64,000 bases of DNA. It comes from AV80 sp035536995. GTDB lineage: Bacteria; Verrucomicrobiota; Verrucomicrobiia; Chthoniobacterales; UBA10450. Every line of letters begins with the position of its first letter. Positions within the stretch are counted from its first letter, which is position 1. Shown here in pieces: positions 38,619 to 48,837 of the stretch. Under the pieces are notes generated by a model, which did not search any database, had not been told where the DNA came from, and saw nothing but the letters and a program-made list of their open reading frames with translations. The position numbers were made by a program, and so were the translations under genes. The stretch lies in contig DATLNB010000001.1 in NCBI GenBank assembly GCA_035536995.1, positions 1-64,000 on the forward strand. The letters are read 5' to 3'.

Positions 38619-38807
38619 GCGACGACCGCTGTCCTCCTGACGGAAGGCAGGGACGGCCTTTCCTGAGATCGGAGCCGCGCGGCAAAATTGCATCGGCAGG
38701 CCGGCTTTGCTCCCCTGCAAATGACCCTACAAAACCACGTCCGGCGACCATGGGGCGCGCGATGTGTTGTTGCCGGACCACCGGCGTTGAAACAACCAGA
38801 TAATCTT

Positions 38808-39383
38808 ATGAAAAATCAAATTACCTTACTCTCACGGATCGCGGTCGTAGCGGTCCTGGGTGCAGGCCTTTGCCTCTGCGTCCCGGCCCAGGCGGCGGAG
38901 AAGAAAGACGAAAAAAAGAAAGACGACCAGACCTCGTCGAGCCCAGCCAAAAGCCCGGCCCAGAACGCGACCCTGAGCGACACGGACAAATCATTCATGA
39001 CGGACGCGGCCGAGGGCGGGATGATGGAAGTCGAGATGGGGAAGATGGCGCAGCAAAAAGGGAAGAGCGCGGACGTCAAGAAGATCGGCAAACAGATGGT
39101 GACCGATCACACGAAGGCGAATAACGAGCTCATGGCGATCGCGAAAAAGAAAGGCGTGAACCTTTCCAGCGCGAAGCCGAAGACCCACTCAATCGACGAC
39201 GCGAACTTCGACAAGGAGTACCTCGACATGATGGTGAAGGACCACGAGAAGAACCTGGCCTCGTTCCAGACCGAAGCCAAAGGTGGCAGCGATGCCGATG
39301 TCAAGGCGTTCGCCGCCAAAACCTCCAAGGTAATCCAGAAACATCTCGCGACGGTCAAGGCCGCTCAAGCCAAGTTGAAATAA
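38808..39383 (+). CDS. DUF4142 family secreted helical protein
   Basis: A 191-residue exported protein. The ATG at 38808 opens a signal peptide (ITLLSRIAVVAVLGAGLCLC). A Lys/Asp-rich spacer (KKDEKKKDDQ) is followed by the DUF4142 domain, recognisable from DKSFMTDAAEGGMMEVEMGKMA, KKIGKQMVTDHTKANNEL and FDKEYLDMMVKDHEKNLASF. This family forms a ferritin-like four-helix bundle of unknown function that is common in envelope stress contexts. The His and Asp residues might bind metal, but this is not shown. The gene converges with a methyltransferase gene, and the two stops almost touch. Confidence 0.85.
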   Translation: MKNQITLLSRIAVVAVLGAGLCLCVPAQAAEKKDEKKKDDQTSSSPAKSPAQNATLSDTDKSFMTDAAEGGMMEVEMGKMAQQKGKSADVKKIGKQMVTDHTKANNELMAIAKKKGVNLSSAKPKTHSIDDANFDKEYLDMMVKDHEKNLASFQTEAKGGSDADVKAFAAKTSKVIQKHLATVKAAQAKLK

Positions 39384-39384
39384 G

Positions 39385-40527
39385 CTACCGCGAGGTTACT
39401 CGCAGTTGCATTTCCAGGGACAGCCGGCTCACGCCGGCTGTTTCTACGTACGGCAAGTGCAGCTGGGGATCCACCCCGGTAATCCTTAACCGGAGCGAAC
39501 CTTTCTCGGGCAACCGCTCGGCGTCGCCCCGCACCTCGAGCGAGTCCAAACCGCTGCTTTTCGTAGCCGAAAAATAATTCCGATTGCCGGCAGTTATCGC
39601 GATGCTCGCGATCTCAATCGTCGTCAGGGCGCTGACAAAATCGATCCGGAGCGGCGCGGCCATGGCATTCGGAGGCAGCTCAATCCGAACATCTTTCCAG
39701 CCCCCGTGGCCGACCCGCGAATAAACCGAGTCTTCCTCGCGATGCGACCCGTCACTCGAATAAAAGACCTGGATGATTGTTTGCTGCGCGAAAGGGGTGT
39801 TCCGAATCGATCCGTCCCGCCATTGCTGTCCAATTTTTTCCTGCAGGGTGGCGGCTTGCGCGGAATAATATTCGGCCAGGGCGCGATTCTGTTCGTTAGG
39901 CAGCTCGAGGAGTGATTCGACAAATCCAGGCAAAGGCGTAGCCGGCGGCTTCTGCCAGACCCCGAGGCCCGGACCGTCATCGAATGTCCAGGACCGGCCG
40001 CTCTGTTGCAGATCAGCCCACGCTTTCCAGACCCCGAAGCCTTTGCTCCGGACATTGACGTCGTGGAGCAACAGGACCCCGCCCGGGCGGAGGTTCGGCA
40101 GCCAGCCATTGAGATCGCGCCGGACGGCTTCCTCGGTGTGCAAGCCGTCGAGGTGCAGGACTTCAATCGATTCCGAGCCGAATTGATCGAGCGCTTGTTC
40201 GAAGCTGGAGCGGATAAGGGTGGAGAAGGACTGATAATGGACCCGGTTGTGTTCGTTTACCTCGGCGAAAGTTGTCTCATCGTATCCCCCGGCGTGCGCG
40301 TCGCCCTGCCAGGTATCGATTCCGAAACAGCGGGTGCCGGTCTGATTTTCCAGCGTCGACTGGCAGAATGCGAAATAACTTTCCCCCCGGTCGACTCCGA
40401 GCTCTACGAGCACGGCCGGCCGCACCGTGGCGACGAGATCGTAGGCAAAATGGACGTGGTTGGTCCACGCTCCCACTCCATAAATGCGCGGTTCGAAGCG
40501 CAGTGAGGGCAGATCGAGGCGGGTCAT
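39385..40527 (-). CDS. Class I SAM-dependent methyltransferase with extra C-terminal domain
   Basis: A 380-residue protein. The ATG at 40527 is preferred; an in-frame GTG at 40560 would overlap the upstream gene by 14 bases. Residues of about 35-180 match Methyltransf_24 (VLVELGVDRGESYFAFCQ for SAM binding, VLHLDGLHTEEAVRRDLNGW, GGVLLLHDV). The C-terminal part, beyond about residue 240, is beta-rich and resembles a short carbohydrate-active or sensor domain. Similar proteins occur in surface-polysaccharide clusters, where they methylate sugars. It shares a strand with the next two genes and probably an operon. Confidence 0.75.
   Translation of the reverse strand: MTRLDLPSLRFEPRIYGVGAWTNHVHFAYDLVATVRPAVLVELGVDRGESYFAFCQSTLENQTGTRCFGIDTWQGDAHAGGYDETTFAEVNEHNRVHYQSFSTLIRSSFEQALDQFGSESIEVLHLDGLHTEEAVRRDLNGWLPNLRPGGVLLLHDVNVRSKGFGVWKAWADLQQSGRSWTFDDGPGLGVWQKPPATPLPGFVESLLELPNEQNRALAEYYSAQAATLQEKIGQQWRDGSIRNTPFAQQTIIQVFYSSDGSHREEDSVYSRVGHGGWKDVRIELPPNAMAAPLRIDFVSALTTIEIASIAITAGNRNYFSATKSSGLDSLEVRGDAERLPEKGSLRLRITGVDPQLHLPYVETAGVSRLSLEMQLRVTSR
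39420..39443 (+). terminator. Terminator hairpin for the DUF4142 gene, inside the convergent gene's 3' end
   Basis: ACAGCCGGC-TCAC-GCCGGCTGT with TTC following: a perfect 9-bp stem and tetraloop, 37 bases after the DUF4142 stop. It lies within the last codons of the opposing methyltransferase gene. The T-run is short. Confidence 0.5.
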
Positions 40528-40546
40528 ATTTCGCTCGAGGATGCGG

Positions 40547-42154
40547 TTAAAAATGCGCACCGGTGATTACCCCGCGGGCCAGCATGTCCCCAAGATTGAG
40601 AAGAAGCTGGAGCCCGATCAAAGCAAGATAGACTCGCCGCGGGCAATGTTGCGAGAGCCACCACACGCCCAAGCAAAGGAAGAGGGCCACCAAAGGTTGA
40701 TAACCGTGCAGAACGGGTAATGACGGGCAGCTATAAACGGCCAGAATCGAAAGCGCCGGGCCAAGGAAGCCGTAGTAAAGCCATAGCCGCGGTCTTGGCA
40801 GTGTCGCGCATTGCGCCAGGGCTGGGTAAATCAGAACCATGCCCAGGACTCCAGGCAGGGAAAACTGCCAGTTATTCAAAACCGTTTTGAAATCGAAGGG
40901 GTAAACCAAAAAAATCGTAGAGAAGAGCGTGTAAAATAAATTGTGGAGTCGAATCCAGACAAAGGCGATAGGCGAAGTCCAGGCGGCTTCCGTCCCGGGC
41001 CCCGCGAGATTCTGGGCGATTAAGTCGGAAGGGATCTGCAGCATCCATCGCGTCCAGATGATCCAGGGCGCGAGAAGCAGGGCGAAAACGAGGAGATACG
41101 CGAGAACCGAAGCGAGCCGCGATTCTCCCCGTAACCATTGGATGAGATAGTACAGGCCGGCCCAGCCGGAAAAAACAATGGCGTAAGGATGAGAGTGGAA
41201 GGCGAGAGCGAACAGTGCGGCCACGAACGCCGGAGCGTGGCCGTTGCGGATCGAATTCCAGGCGAGGAGGATAAAGAATCCAGCCATGGCTTTGGGCCAG
41301 CTGTATATCGTCTGGCCGATGAAATAAGGGTTCGTAACATAGAGAAGTGCGGCCGCGGGCAGGACCGAAGTTGCGCCGAAGCTCGCGAAGAAAACGAGGA
41401 CGCCCACGAGTAGGAGCGAATTTAAAACCAGCGCCACGACTGAAAACTGTTCGAAAGAATCCGCCGCATACAATTTCGCGACGTCCGGCCAATCGCGGCC
41501 CACATAGTTGTAAGTCCCGAGCTGCGGATGGTCGTGCGGCGCTCCCATGGCCGCTCGGAAAGGCAAAGTCACCAGGGACATCAAAATCGTGCGATTGCTC
41601 ACTTCATTGGCGGGCATGATCGGCCGTTCCTTCACGAAAGCGACGCCGCGCACGAAAAATTCGGCGACGACGTACGGGATAATGTTGTCGGCCGGCAGGG
41701 AAGTGAGGTGCTGCACCTTTACATTAGTGGTGGGCGTTTTGAAAACATAAGGCCCGTCGGGCAGCGGCTCCGGCAATCGGACCTCGAGATGAAGAAGGCT
41801 CAGACACAGCACCAGGAGGGAAAACCAAAGAGCCAGACAGATTTTTCGCGACCTGGATAAGGCCTGGAAAAATTCGGGCACGACCCCGCGCGCAATGAAA
41901 TACACAGCGCTGGCCACCGAGAGGGCGATCAGGGTCGCGACAAAAACCCATCGCGCTAACGGGAAGGCGGCGATCCCCCAGCCAAGAAAACCGTGGAGGA
42001 GAACGCCGGCGGCCGCGCCGTATCCGAAGAGCTCGAGGCCCCGCAGTTTGGTTGTTGAGTAATGAAGCAGCGCGATGCCGTTCCCGAGGATCGATGTCAC
42101 CACCCAAAGCAAGAGGAGGAGACTCGCGGCGAAATGCATCGCGGTAATTCTCAA
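40547..42154 (-). CDS. Polytopic membrane protein of a polysaccharide locus
   Basis: A 535-residue integral membrane protein with at least ten hydrophobic segments, such as FAASLLLLLWVVTSILGNGIA, GLFWVFVATLIALS-like stretches and VLAYLLVFALLLAPWIIW. An extracytoplasmic loop near residues 125-200 carries conserved-looking charged residues. The architecture resembles GT-C type glycosyltransferases of the PMT/ArnT kind, which use lipid-linked sugars. The expected Asp-Glu or Asp-Asp loop motif is not clear, so the call stays general. It lies between an SGNH hydrolase gene and a methyltransferase gene on the same strand, which suggests joint action on a surface glycan. Confidence 0.65.
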   Translation of the reverse strand: MRITAMHFAASLLLLLWVVTSILGNGIALLHYSTTKLRGLELFGYGAAAGVLLHGFLGWGIAAFPLARWVFVATLIALSVASAVYFIARGVVPEFFQALSRSRKICLALWFSLLVLCLSLLHLEVRLPEPLPDGPYVFKTPTTNVKVQHLTSLPADNIIPYVVAEFFVRGVAFVKERPIMPANEVSNRTILMSLVTLPFRAAMGAPHDHPQLGTYNYVGRDWPDVAKLYAADSFEQFSVVALVLNSLLLVGVLVFFASFGATSVLPAAALLYVTNPYFIGQTIYSWPKAMAGFFILLAWNSIRNGHAPAFVAALFALAFHSHPYAIVFSGWAGLYYLIQWLRGESRLASVLAYLLVFALLLAPWIIWTRWMLQIPSDLIAQNLAGPGTEAAWTSPIAFVWIRLHNLFYTLFSTIFLVYPFDFKTVLNNWQFSLPGVLGMVLIYPALAQCATLPRPRLWLYYGFLGPALSILAVYSCPSLPVLHGYQPLVALFLCLGVWWLSQHCPRRVYLALIGLQLLLNLGDMLARGVITGAHF

Positions 42155-42238
42155 TGGCCGCCTCTGCCCGACAAGGACTTTCGCGATCGTTAGGCAGCCA
42201 GGCTCGTTCAGTTCTCTATTGAACGCTTTTTTCGGTGG

Positions 42239-43459
42239 TCAGTTCAGCGTGACAAGATCGTTGATAGGGGTCGGCGACGCCATCCACGCCTCGATCGTGG
42301 CGCCAACGCGCAAGTAACTGGCGCCGCGCAAATGCTCGTCGAAGTTCCAATAGAGATGTTCGCCACCCGTCTCGGCTTTTCTTAGCAACGGGGTCAAATC
42401 CAGGAACGGTATACCCAGTTCGCCGCACGCTGTTGCCAGGGATCCGCTGTGCAATTGATATTCATCACCCATGAGCGATTCCGTGCTCGAGTCATAGGCA
42501 TATTTTTGCTGGAACCGAACGTAGTAATCCGAAACCTGGGTGGAGAGAGGCAGATAAACCAGATGAAGCTCGGCCTGCGCGCTGGCGGCGATCTCTTGCA
42601 TGACTTTGAGAGCGGGCCGCGGCTCCACCGGTTGCCGCAAAGCCATCCGGGCGTGGTTCAGAAGATTGACCACAAACGGATTGAAATCTCCGCGACGCAT
42701 CGCCTCAGCGATAGCCGGATCGATTTTCGCGAATTCTTGCGGCGGATCAGTCCACGGATTCAATGGATCGGGAACGACCGGGACGAAGAGCGCGGCGCGC
42801 GCATACCATCGGCGCGGCACGACCTGGCGTTGAACGACCCGACCTAGAACGGCAAGGAGTCGCGGCCGAAAAGAGGGCTCCGTGATTGGCGCCAACGGGA
42901 TCGCGACTGGAACCGGGTTCGGCAGACTATAGGGAAGATCGTTTGCGTAGATGACGACGACGATGCGGTGCGGCCGGAAAAGAGGAACAGCATCCCTCAT
43001 CAGACGGAGGTAGTTATCGATCCCGGCACCGCCCACGCCGAAATTCATGGCTTCTACGGGCTTCCGGCGCTGGGCCGCGGCCCGGGCGTAACCAGCAGGA
43101 ATGGTTTCGCCGTCCGTAGCCATGAAACCCTCGACCAGGCTGTCACCGACAAACATCACCCGCTCGCGACCTGTGGTTGGCGGGAGCTGCCAGTCGCGAT
43201 CACGAAAGCCGTAGAGATTGAGATGGATGTCGTAACTCGCGCCGTCAGGGCGCGAGTTCCATCGAACGGTCGCGTTCATGGCGGGCCGGCGCGCTCCCGC
43301 AAACGAAGTCGCCGTCTGCCCCCGAGCCGTGAAGGCCGAATAGTTTACCCGGTTAAAATTCCGGATTTCCGGCAGCGGGAAGATGCCGCGAAAGAGCGTT
43401 TCCTGACCTGCGAAAAGCAGCGCCGCAAGGACCACCCCGGAAAGGAATCGCTTTTTCAA
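42239..43459 (-). CDS. SGNH/GDSL-fold hydrolase with N-terminal membrane anchor
   Basis: A 406-residue protein. A hydrophobic start (KRFLSGVVLAALLFAG) anchors it. The GDSL block MFVGDSLVEGF carries the nucleophile Ser107. Further blocks are MNFGVGGAGIDNYLRL (Gly and Asn oxyanion) and a late His in DEHLRGASYLRVG (Asp-x-x-His). These fit an SGNH esterase, such as those that O-acetylate or deacetylate exopolysaccharides (AlgX/AlgJ-like). Its location beside the glycosyltransferases suggests acetyl modification of the glycan. It is divergent from the giant glycosyltransferase gene. Confidence 0.82.
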   Translation of the reverse strand: MKKRFLSGVVLAALLFAGQETLFRGIFPLPEIRNFNRVNYSAFTARGQTATSFAGARRPAMNATVRWNSRPDGASYDIHLNLYGFRDRDWQLPPTTGRERVMFVGDSLVEGFMATDGETIPAGYARAAAQRRKPVEAMNFGVGGAGIDNYLRLMRDAVPLFRPHRIVVVIYANDLPYSLPNPVPVAIPLAPITEPSFRPRLLAVLGRVVQRQVVPRRWYARAALFVPVVPDPLNPWTDPPQEFAKIDPAIAEAMRRGDFNPFVVNLLNHARMALRQPVEPRPALKVMQEIAASAQAELHLVYLPLSTQVSDYYVRFQQKYAYDSSTESLMGDEYQLHSGSLATACGELGIPFLDLTPLLRKAETGGEHLYWNFDEHLRGASYLRVGATIEAWMASPTPINDLVTLN

Positions 43460-43623
43460 GGGGACAGTCTAACGACGTCGAATACCTCAATCGATGACGA
43501 TCGGACAGGCAACCTCGGCCCGACCGTGTTTATCCGGTGGATCCGGCAAAACTGCCCCAGGGCGCGGTCGAGGTTCCTGGGCCATTGCCACACCGTCTGA
43601 CTCAACGCATTCTTAGTCGCTTC

Positions 43624-46600
43624 ATGTTCGAAGAATTGCCGAGCTTCAGCGGATTCCAGCCGAAATCTTATTCCGGGGGGCCGGTTCGATTTCACCTCCC
43701 GTTCCTCTACGATCTGGTTGCCGCAGCCAAACCTAAAATCGCGGTTGTTCTCGGCTTCGGCGATGGCGACGCCTTTTTCACTTTGTGTGAGGCGACATCG
43801 GACACTGGCGAAACCGGGCAATGCATTGCCGTACGCAGGGAGCGCCCGGAGGAGCCCGAAGCTGAAGACGTTCGCTGGCGCGATGGGGTCGGCGACGGAG
43901 AAGAAGTTTATGGCGAAGGCGCGAAGTTCTTTTCCACGACGGAGGCGGCACTCTCCGGCGTGGCCGATGGAAGCGTTGAATTTCTGCTCATAGATGATTC
44001 GGATTCGGGACCCGCGATCGCCGCCGAGCTGAAGGCCTGGCAACCAAAGCTGGCCAGCCAGGCGGTCGTGCTGCTCCACGGTGTCGGCATTGAGCGCGAC
44101 GAAGGTCCCACCGAGGCATGGTCCGCCTGGGTAGGAAAGCGGGCGCAGGTGACGTTCAGCGCCGGGCTGGGATTGAGCGTCGCGCGCCATGGAAAAGCGA
44201 CGCCTTCCCCTTCGCTTTTTAAACTTTTGTTCGGACGAACGGCGAAGCCAGATGAGCTGGCCGGGGTTTACCGACTGGTCAGTGAACGCATCGATGCCGT
44301 GGTCCGCGCCAGTGAGGCCCAGAGGAAGAGCGCCGCCTTTGAGATCCGGCAGGTGTGGCTCGATTCCGTCTTAACCGACAGGTGGAAAGCGCAGGAAGTG
44401 ATGGACCACCAGGCACGGCTGGTCGCCCACCAGGAGCGGCTGGTGGCCGACCGCGAGCGGGAGCTCGAGGAGCGAGCCCATCAGGTTGCCGACCTCGAAG
44501 GGCGTCTCCATCTCGTCGTCGCCCAGCATGAAGAGTTGAAGCTGCAGTTTCAGAATCTGCATCGCGATCGGGCGAAAGCGCAGCTCGTCATGGACAGCCA
44601 GGCGGAACAGGTGAAAAAGTGGGCCGCGCAAGCCGACCTCGTGAGCGCGGAGCTGGCGAAAACCCAACAGCAACTCAAGCATCATAAGGAATTGCTGAAG
44701 GTCGCGAAGGCGGCCTGTCGCAATAAAGGCCGATGTTTTCAGGTCCATACCGGACCGAAAATCGAGCGATCGTTCGGCGAGAAAATCATGCGGGAGTTGC
44801 AACGGCTCCCGCGCAACCTGCGGATCCTGCCAGACAGGGAGACACCGCCTCCTGCGCCGATAAAAACGACTGATGAGCCGGGGCCAACGCCGCCGCAGGA
44901 CCGGTATGAACGCTGGATCGCCGAACATGAGCCGGATGCGGCGGGCCTGGAGGAGCAACGGCGGCTTGCCAAGGACCTCGTCGATGCGCCGAAGATCAGT
45001 TTGTTGACCCCGGTCTACAACACACCGCCGGCCTTTCTCGACGAGATGTTCGAGTCGGTCATCGCGCAGACCTACGATCGCTGGGAGCTCTGCGTCGTGG
45101 ACGGCGGGTCGGATTCGCCGCGCACCATCGAGGCGCTGCGCCGGTGGGGGACGCGCGATAAGCGAATTCGGATCGAGCGGCTCGAAGAAAATCTTGGTAT
45201 CTCGCGGAACACGAACCGGGCCCTGCGGATGGCTACCGGTGAGTTCGTCGCCTTCCTGGATCATGACGATCTTCTTGCGCCGTCAGCCCTTTTCGAGGTT
45301 GCGCGCGCGGCGATGGAAGCGCCCGGCACGGATATTTTCTACAGCGACGAGGATCGACTGAGCCCGGAAGGCAAACGGCACAATCCGTTTTTCAAACCGG
45401 AGTGGAGCCCGGAACTCCTCTGTAGTTTCATGTACACGGGGCACCTGAGCGCGTATCGGCGTTCCCTTGCGATCGATATTGGGTTTCGACGCGAATTCGA
45501 TCTCTCGCAGGACTACGACTTCGCCTTGCGCGCGACCGAGTGGGCCAAGTCCGTCGGCCATATACCGAAGGTGCTCTATCATTGGCGGGAGCATCCGGCT
45601 TCCGGGTCCACCGGGGGCAAGCCCGAAGCGCGCCAGACAAACCTGGCGGCCCTGGCCGACGCGATGCGCCGGCGAAACCTTGCCGCCGATATCCTGGAAT
45701 ATCCGACCGCGAATCGCGCGCGGCTCAAGATTTCAAAGTGGCCCCGCGTCTCGATCGTCATCCCGACCGACTCGCCGACACGTGCCCAGGCGTGTCTTCA
45801 GGAACTGCCGCGGGCGACCAAATATCCGAGCTTGGAAATCGTCCTGGTAACGAACAGTCAGCTAGCCGAGTCGCTGAAACTTCTGGAGGCGGAGAACGCA
45901 ACCGTCCGGCTTGTTCCCTACGACAACCCCTTCAATTTCTCGGACAAATGCAACGTCGGCGCGGCCGCGGCCACGGGTGAGCGCGTGATTTTTTTCAATG
46001 ACGACGTGGAGACCGACCAGGCGGATTGGATCCAGAATGTGATTGAGCCGCTGGAGAATCCGAAGGTAGGGGCGGTCGCGCCCAAGCTCCTTTACGAAAC
46101 GGGCAAAATTCAGCACGCCGGGCTGGTCACCGGCGTCCGCGGGTTGATCGGGACCGCCTTTCATCAGCGACCGGCGGATTCCACCGAGCATGTGAATTTC
46201 GCGCAATCCCTCCGCAACGTCTCGGCGCTTTCCGCGGCCTGCCTCGCCATGCGGCGCGACGACTTCAAGCGAATCGGCGGATTTGATGCGGTGAACACGC
46301 CGATCGCGCATTCGGATGTGGACCTTTGCTTCAAGGTGCGCGAGGCCGGATTGCGCTGCGTTTACACGCCGTTCGCTACCATGCGCCATACCGGCCATGT
46401 TTCGATCGGGGCGACAGAGAAACAGAGCCGGAGGCGCAAGGCGGACAAGGGGACCACGTTTCTCCTCAAACGCTGGGGCCGCTACGTAACGCACGATCCG
46501 TTCTTTCCGGACAACATGCGGGAATGGCTGCATTCCGATTCACCGACGCCGATTCGCATGCATGCCGTCCAACGGTCCGCCCCGACCGAGGCTGGGCCGG

Positions 46601-48837
46601 ACCTGTTATTTGTTTCGCACGACCTGACCTTGAGCGGTGCGCCCATCCTCCTGATGCAGCTGGCGACCTGGTGCCAGCGCAACGGCATGTTCGTCACAGT
46701 GATCGCGCCAACCGATGGCCCGCTGCGCGAAAAGTACGAGGCCGCAAAAATTCCATTGATCATCGATCCCCTTTGCGAAACCGGCCACGAATCGTTTGGA
46801 AAATTCGCGCACGACTTTGATTGCGTCCTGGCCAACACGGTTCGGACTGAGGGAGCGGTGCGGGCGGCGCACAAAGCGAAGGTGCCTGTCATCTGGTGGG
46901 TCCACGAGACCCAGGTCGGCGAACATTACCTGCGCGAGGAGGCGAAACTGCGGTCGGCCCTGCCCCTGGCCGACGTAATTCTCGCTCCAACAGAACGGAC
47001 CGCCAGCGTCTATCGCCCTTTTACCGAAGCTCTGGTCCAATGCTCCCCTTACGGAATTCCCGATATCCGCCGCGAAGGAGATATGGACGAATCCACCGGG
47101 CCGAAAAAAGTGCTGCGCTTCCTTCTCCTCGGCAGCATCGAGCCGAGGAAAGGCCAGGACATTTTCCTCGAAGCGATTTCGCTGCTGCCGGCGTGGGTAG
47201 AAAAGGTGGCAACGTTTCGATTACTCGGGCGGGTCATGGACCCGGATTTCGGCGCGCGCGTGTCCAGCGCGGCTTCGGGCCTGCCCCATGTCTCAGTTGA
47301 TGCGGAAACCGATCATCGGGCTGCATTGGACGCGATCCGGGAGTGCGATGTCCTGGTCTGCTCCTCACGGGATGAAGCGTTGCCCGTCACCATCCTCGAG
47401 GCCTTAAGCCTCGGCAAAGCGATCGTAACCGCGCGAGTCGGTGGCATTGGGGAAGTGCTGACCGATGCGCAAGACGCGCTGATTGTTAAGCCGGACGATC
47501 CCAAAGCGCTGGCCAGCGCAATCCAGCGAGTGATCGACAACCCGGAAGCCGCCCGCCGGCTCGGAGAGGCCGGACGGGCCACCTTCGAGAAGAATTTCAC
47601 CCAGGACCGGTTTGGCGCCGATTTTCGCAGACTGGTCGCAGAAGTTATGGTGCGCGACGGCACCTACGACCCGTACTCGAGGCAGAAGAGTGGAGCGGAT
47701 TTGCCGGCGTCGCCTGGTCGCGCGGCGGCGGGGGAACCTTCTCTCCGCCTGCTCTTCGTTTCGCATGACCTCTCATTGTCCGGTGCGCCCATGATGCTTT
47801 TTCACGCAGCGACCTGGTGTCAACGCAACGGCATCTTGGTGACGGTCGTTGCGCCCGAGAATGGACCGCTCGGCGAAAAAATGAAGGGCCAGGGTATCCC
47901 CGTGATCATCGACCCGCTCATCGAATTCGGCGATGAATCGTTCTTCCGATTCGCGCGCGACTTCGATTGCATCATCGCGAACACGATTCGCAGCGGCGCG
48001 GTCGTGCGCGCTCTGAAAGGGCAAAACGTGCCGATCGTCTGGTGGGTCCACGAGCCCTCCTCTGTGGGCGAACATTATCTCCGGGAAGACGCAACGCTCC
48101 GGGCACCTCTGCCCCTGGCCGATCTGTTCCTGACCCCGTCCGAGAGTACGGCGACCGTTTATCGGCGCTATACGGATCAGCCCGTGAAGTGTTTGCGTAA
48201 TGCGATCCCGGACCCTGGGCCGGTGGCAGAAAAGCGTAGCGCGGACGCCGCGCGCCCGCTGAGATTCCTGTTTTTGGGCAGTATCGAGCCGCGCAAGGGC
48301 CAGGATGTTTTTGTTGCCGCACTGGCTTCGCTCCCGACCGAGTTACAGGAAGCGGCCCAATTCCAAATTGCCGGGCGGGTTCTCGATCCTGATTTTTGGC
48401 CAAAGGTGGAAGCCGTGGCGAGAACGTTGCCGAACTTGTCCGTCAAAGGCGCCGTCAACCACGCGGAAGCGATGGGACTCATGCGCGACGCCGATGTGGT
48501 CGTTTGCGCATCACGCGACGAAGCGATGCCGACCGTAACGATCCTCGAAGCGATGAGCCTGGGCAAAGCGCTGATCGCAACGGTTGTCGGCGGTGCAGAA
48601 GAGGTTTTGGTCGACGGCGAGAACGCCCTCCTGGTCGAGCCGGACGCCCCGGAAACGCTTGCCAGCGCCATTCGCCGCCTGGTCGAGAATCCAGCCCTCG
48701 CCAATGAGCTCGGGGAAAGGGGACGCCAGACCTACGAAACCGATTTCGCGATGGAGCGCTTCGGCAAAGAATTCCGCCAGCTCATCGCCGGAGTAACGTC
48801 GAAACGGGTCGCGGTTGAGCGAGCGCGCGATGCCTGA
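43624..48837 (+). CDS. Giant multi-module glycosyltransferase (MT-like, coiled coil, 2 GT2, 2 GT4)
   Basis: A single 1737-residue protein. In order: a methyltransferase-like region (about residues 1-230, with VVLGFGDGDAFFTLCEA); a Glu/Gln/Lys-rich coiled coil (about 235-360); a GT2 domain (about 455-690, ISLLTPVYNTPPAFLDEM, FLDHDDLLAP); and a second GT2 domain (about 705-940, VSIVIPTDSPTRAQACL, FFNDDVETDQADW). Two GT4 domains follow (about 990-1345 and 1372-1735), both starting LLFVSHDLxLSGAPxxL and sharing SIEPRKGQD. The start at 43624 is chosen over an earlier in-frame GTG. Glu-x7-Glu is present in the first GT4 domain. In the second, one extra residue (Thr) lies between the glutamates. The protein probably builds several linkages of a surface glycan. 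Confidence 0.85.
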   Translation: MFEELPSFSGFQPKSYSGGPVRFHLPFLYDLVAAAKPKIAVVLGFGDGDAFFTLCEATSDTGETGQCIAVRRERPEEPEAEDVRWRDGVGDGEEVYGEGAKFFSTTEAALSGVADGSVEFLLIDDSDSGPAIAAELKAWQPKLASQAVVLLHGVGIERDEGPTEAWSAWVGKRAQVTFSAGLGLSVARHGKATPSPSLFKLLFGRTAKPDELAGVYRLVSERIDAVVRASEAQRKSAAFEIRQVWLDSVLTDRWKAQEVMDHQARLVAHQERLVADRERELEERAHQVADLEGRLHLVVAQHEELKLQFQNLHRDRAKAQLVMDSQAEQVKKWAAQADLVSAELAKTQQQLKHHKELLKVAKAACRNKGRCFQVHTGPKIERSFGEKIMRELQRLPRNLRILPDRETPPPAPIKTTDEPGPTPPQDRYERWIAEHEPDAAGLEEQRRLAKDLVDAPKISLLTPVYNTPPAFLDEMFESVIAQTYDRWELCVVDGGSDSPRTIEALRRWGTRDKRIRIERLEENLGISRNTNRALRMATGEFVAFLDHDDLLAPSALFEVARAAMEAPGTDIFYSDEDRLSPEGKRHNPFFKPEWSPELLCSFMYTGHLSAYRRSLAIDIGFRREFDLSQDYDFALRATEWAKSVGHIPKVLYHWREHPASGSTGGKPEARQTNLAALADAMRRRNLAADILEYPTANRARLKISKWPRVSIVIPTDSPTRAQACLQELPRATKYPSLEIVLVTNSQLAESLKLLEAENATVRLVPYDNPFNFSDKCNVGAAAATGERVIFFNDDVETDQADWIQNVIEPLENPKVGAVAPKLLYETGKIQHAGLVTGVRGLIGTAFHQRPADSTEHVNFAQSLRNVSALSAACLAMRRDDFKRIGGFDAVNTPIAHSDVDLCFKVREAGLRCVYTPFATMRHTGHVSIGATEKQSRRRKADKGTTFLLKRWGRYVTHDPFFPDNMREWLHSDSPTPIRMHAVQRSAPTEAGPDLLFVSHDLTLSGAPILLMQLATWCQRNGMFVTVIAPTDGPLREKYEAAKIPLIIDPLCETGHESFGKFAHDFDCVLANTVRTEGAVRAAHKAKVPVIWWVHETQVGEHYLREEAKLRSALPLADVILAPTERTASVYRPFTEALVQCSPYGIPDIRREGDMDESTGPKKVLRFLLLGSIEPRKGQDIFLEAISLLPAWVEKVATFRLLGRVMDPDFGARVSSAASGLPHVSVDAETDHRAALDAIRECDVLVCSSRDEALPVTILEALSLGKAIVTARVGGIGEVLTDAQDALIVKPDDPKALASAIQRVIDNPEAARRLGEAGRATFEKNFTQDRFGADFRRLVAEVMVRDGTYDPYSRQKSGADLPASPGRAAAGEPSLRLLFVSHDLSLSGAPMMLFHAATWCQRNGILVTVVAPENGPLGEKMKGQGIPVIIDPLIEFGDESFFRFARDFDCIIANTIRSGAVVRALKGQNVPIVWWVHEPSSVGEHYLREDATLRAPLPLADLFLTPSESTATVYRRYTDQPVKCLRNAIPDPGPVAEKRSADAARPLRFLFLGSIEPRKGQDVFVAALASLPTELQEAAQFQIAGRVLDPDFWPKVEAVARTLPNLSVKGAVNHAEAMGLMRDADVVVCASRDEAMPTVTILEAMSLGKALIATVVGGAEEVLVDGENALLVEPDAPETLASAIRRLVENPALANELGERGRQTYETDFAMERFGKEFRQLIAGVTSKRVAVERARDA

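Noticed and set aside
38642..38663. Terminator after the TPR gene next to mutS
   Set aside because: GGAAGGC and GCCTTTCC pair only with a bulge, and there is no T-run, so support is too weak.
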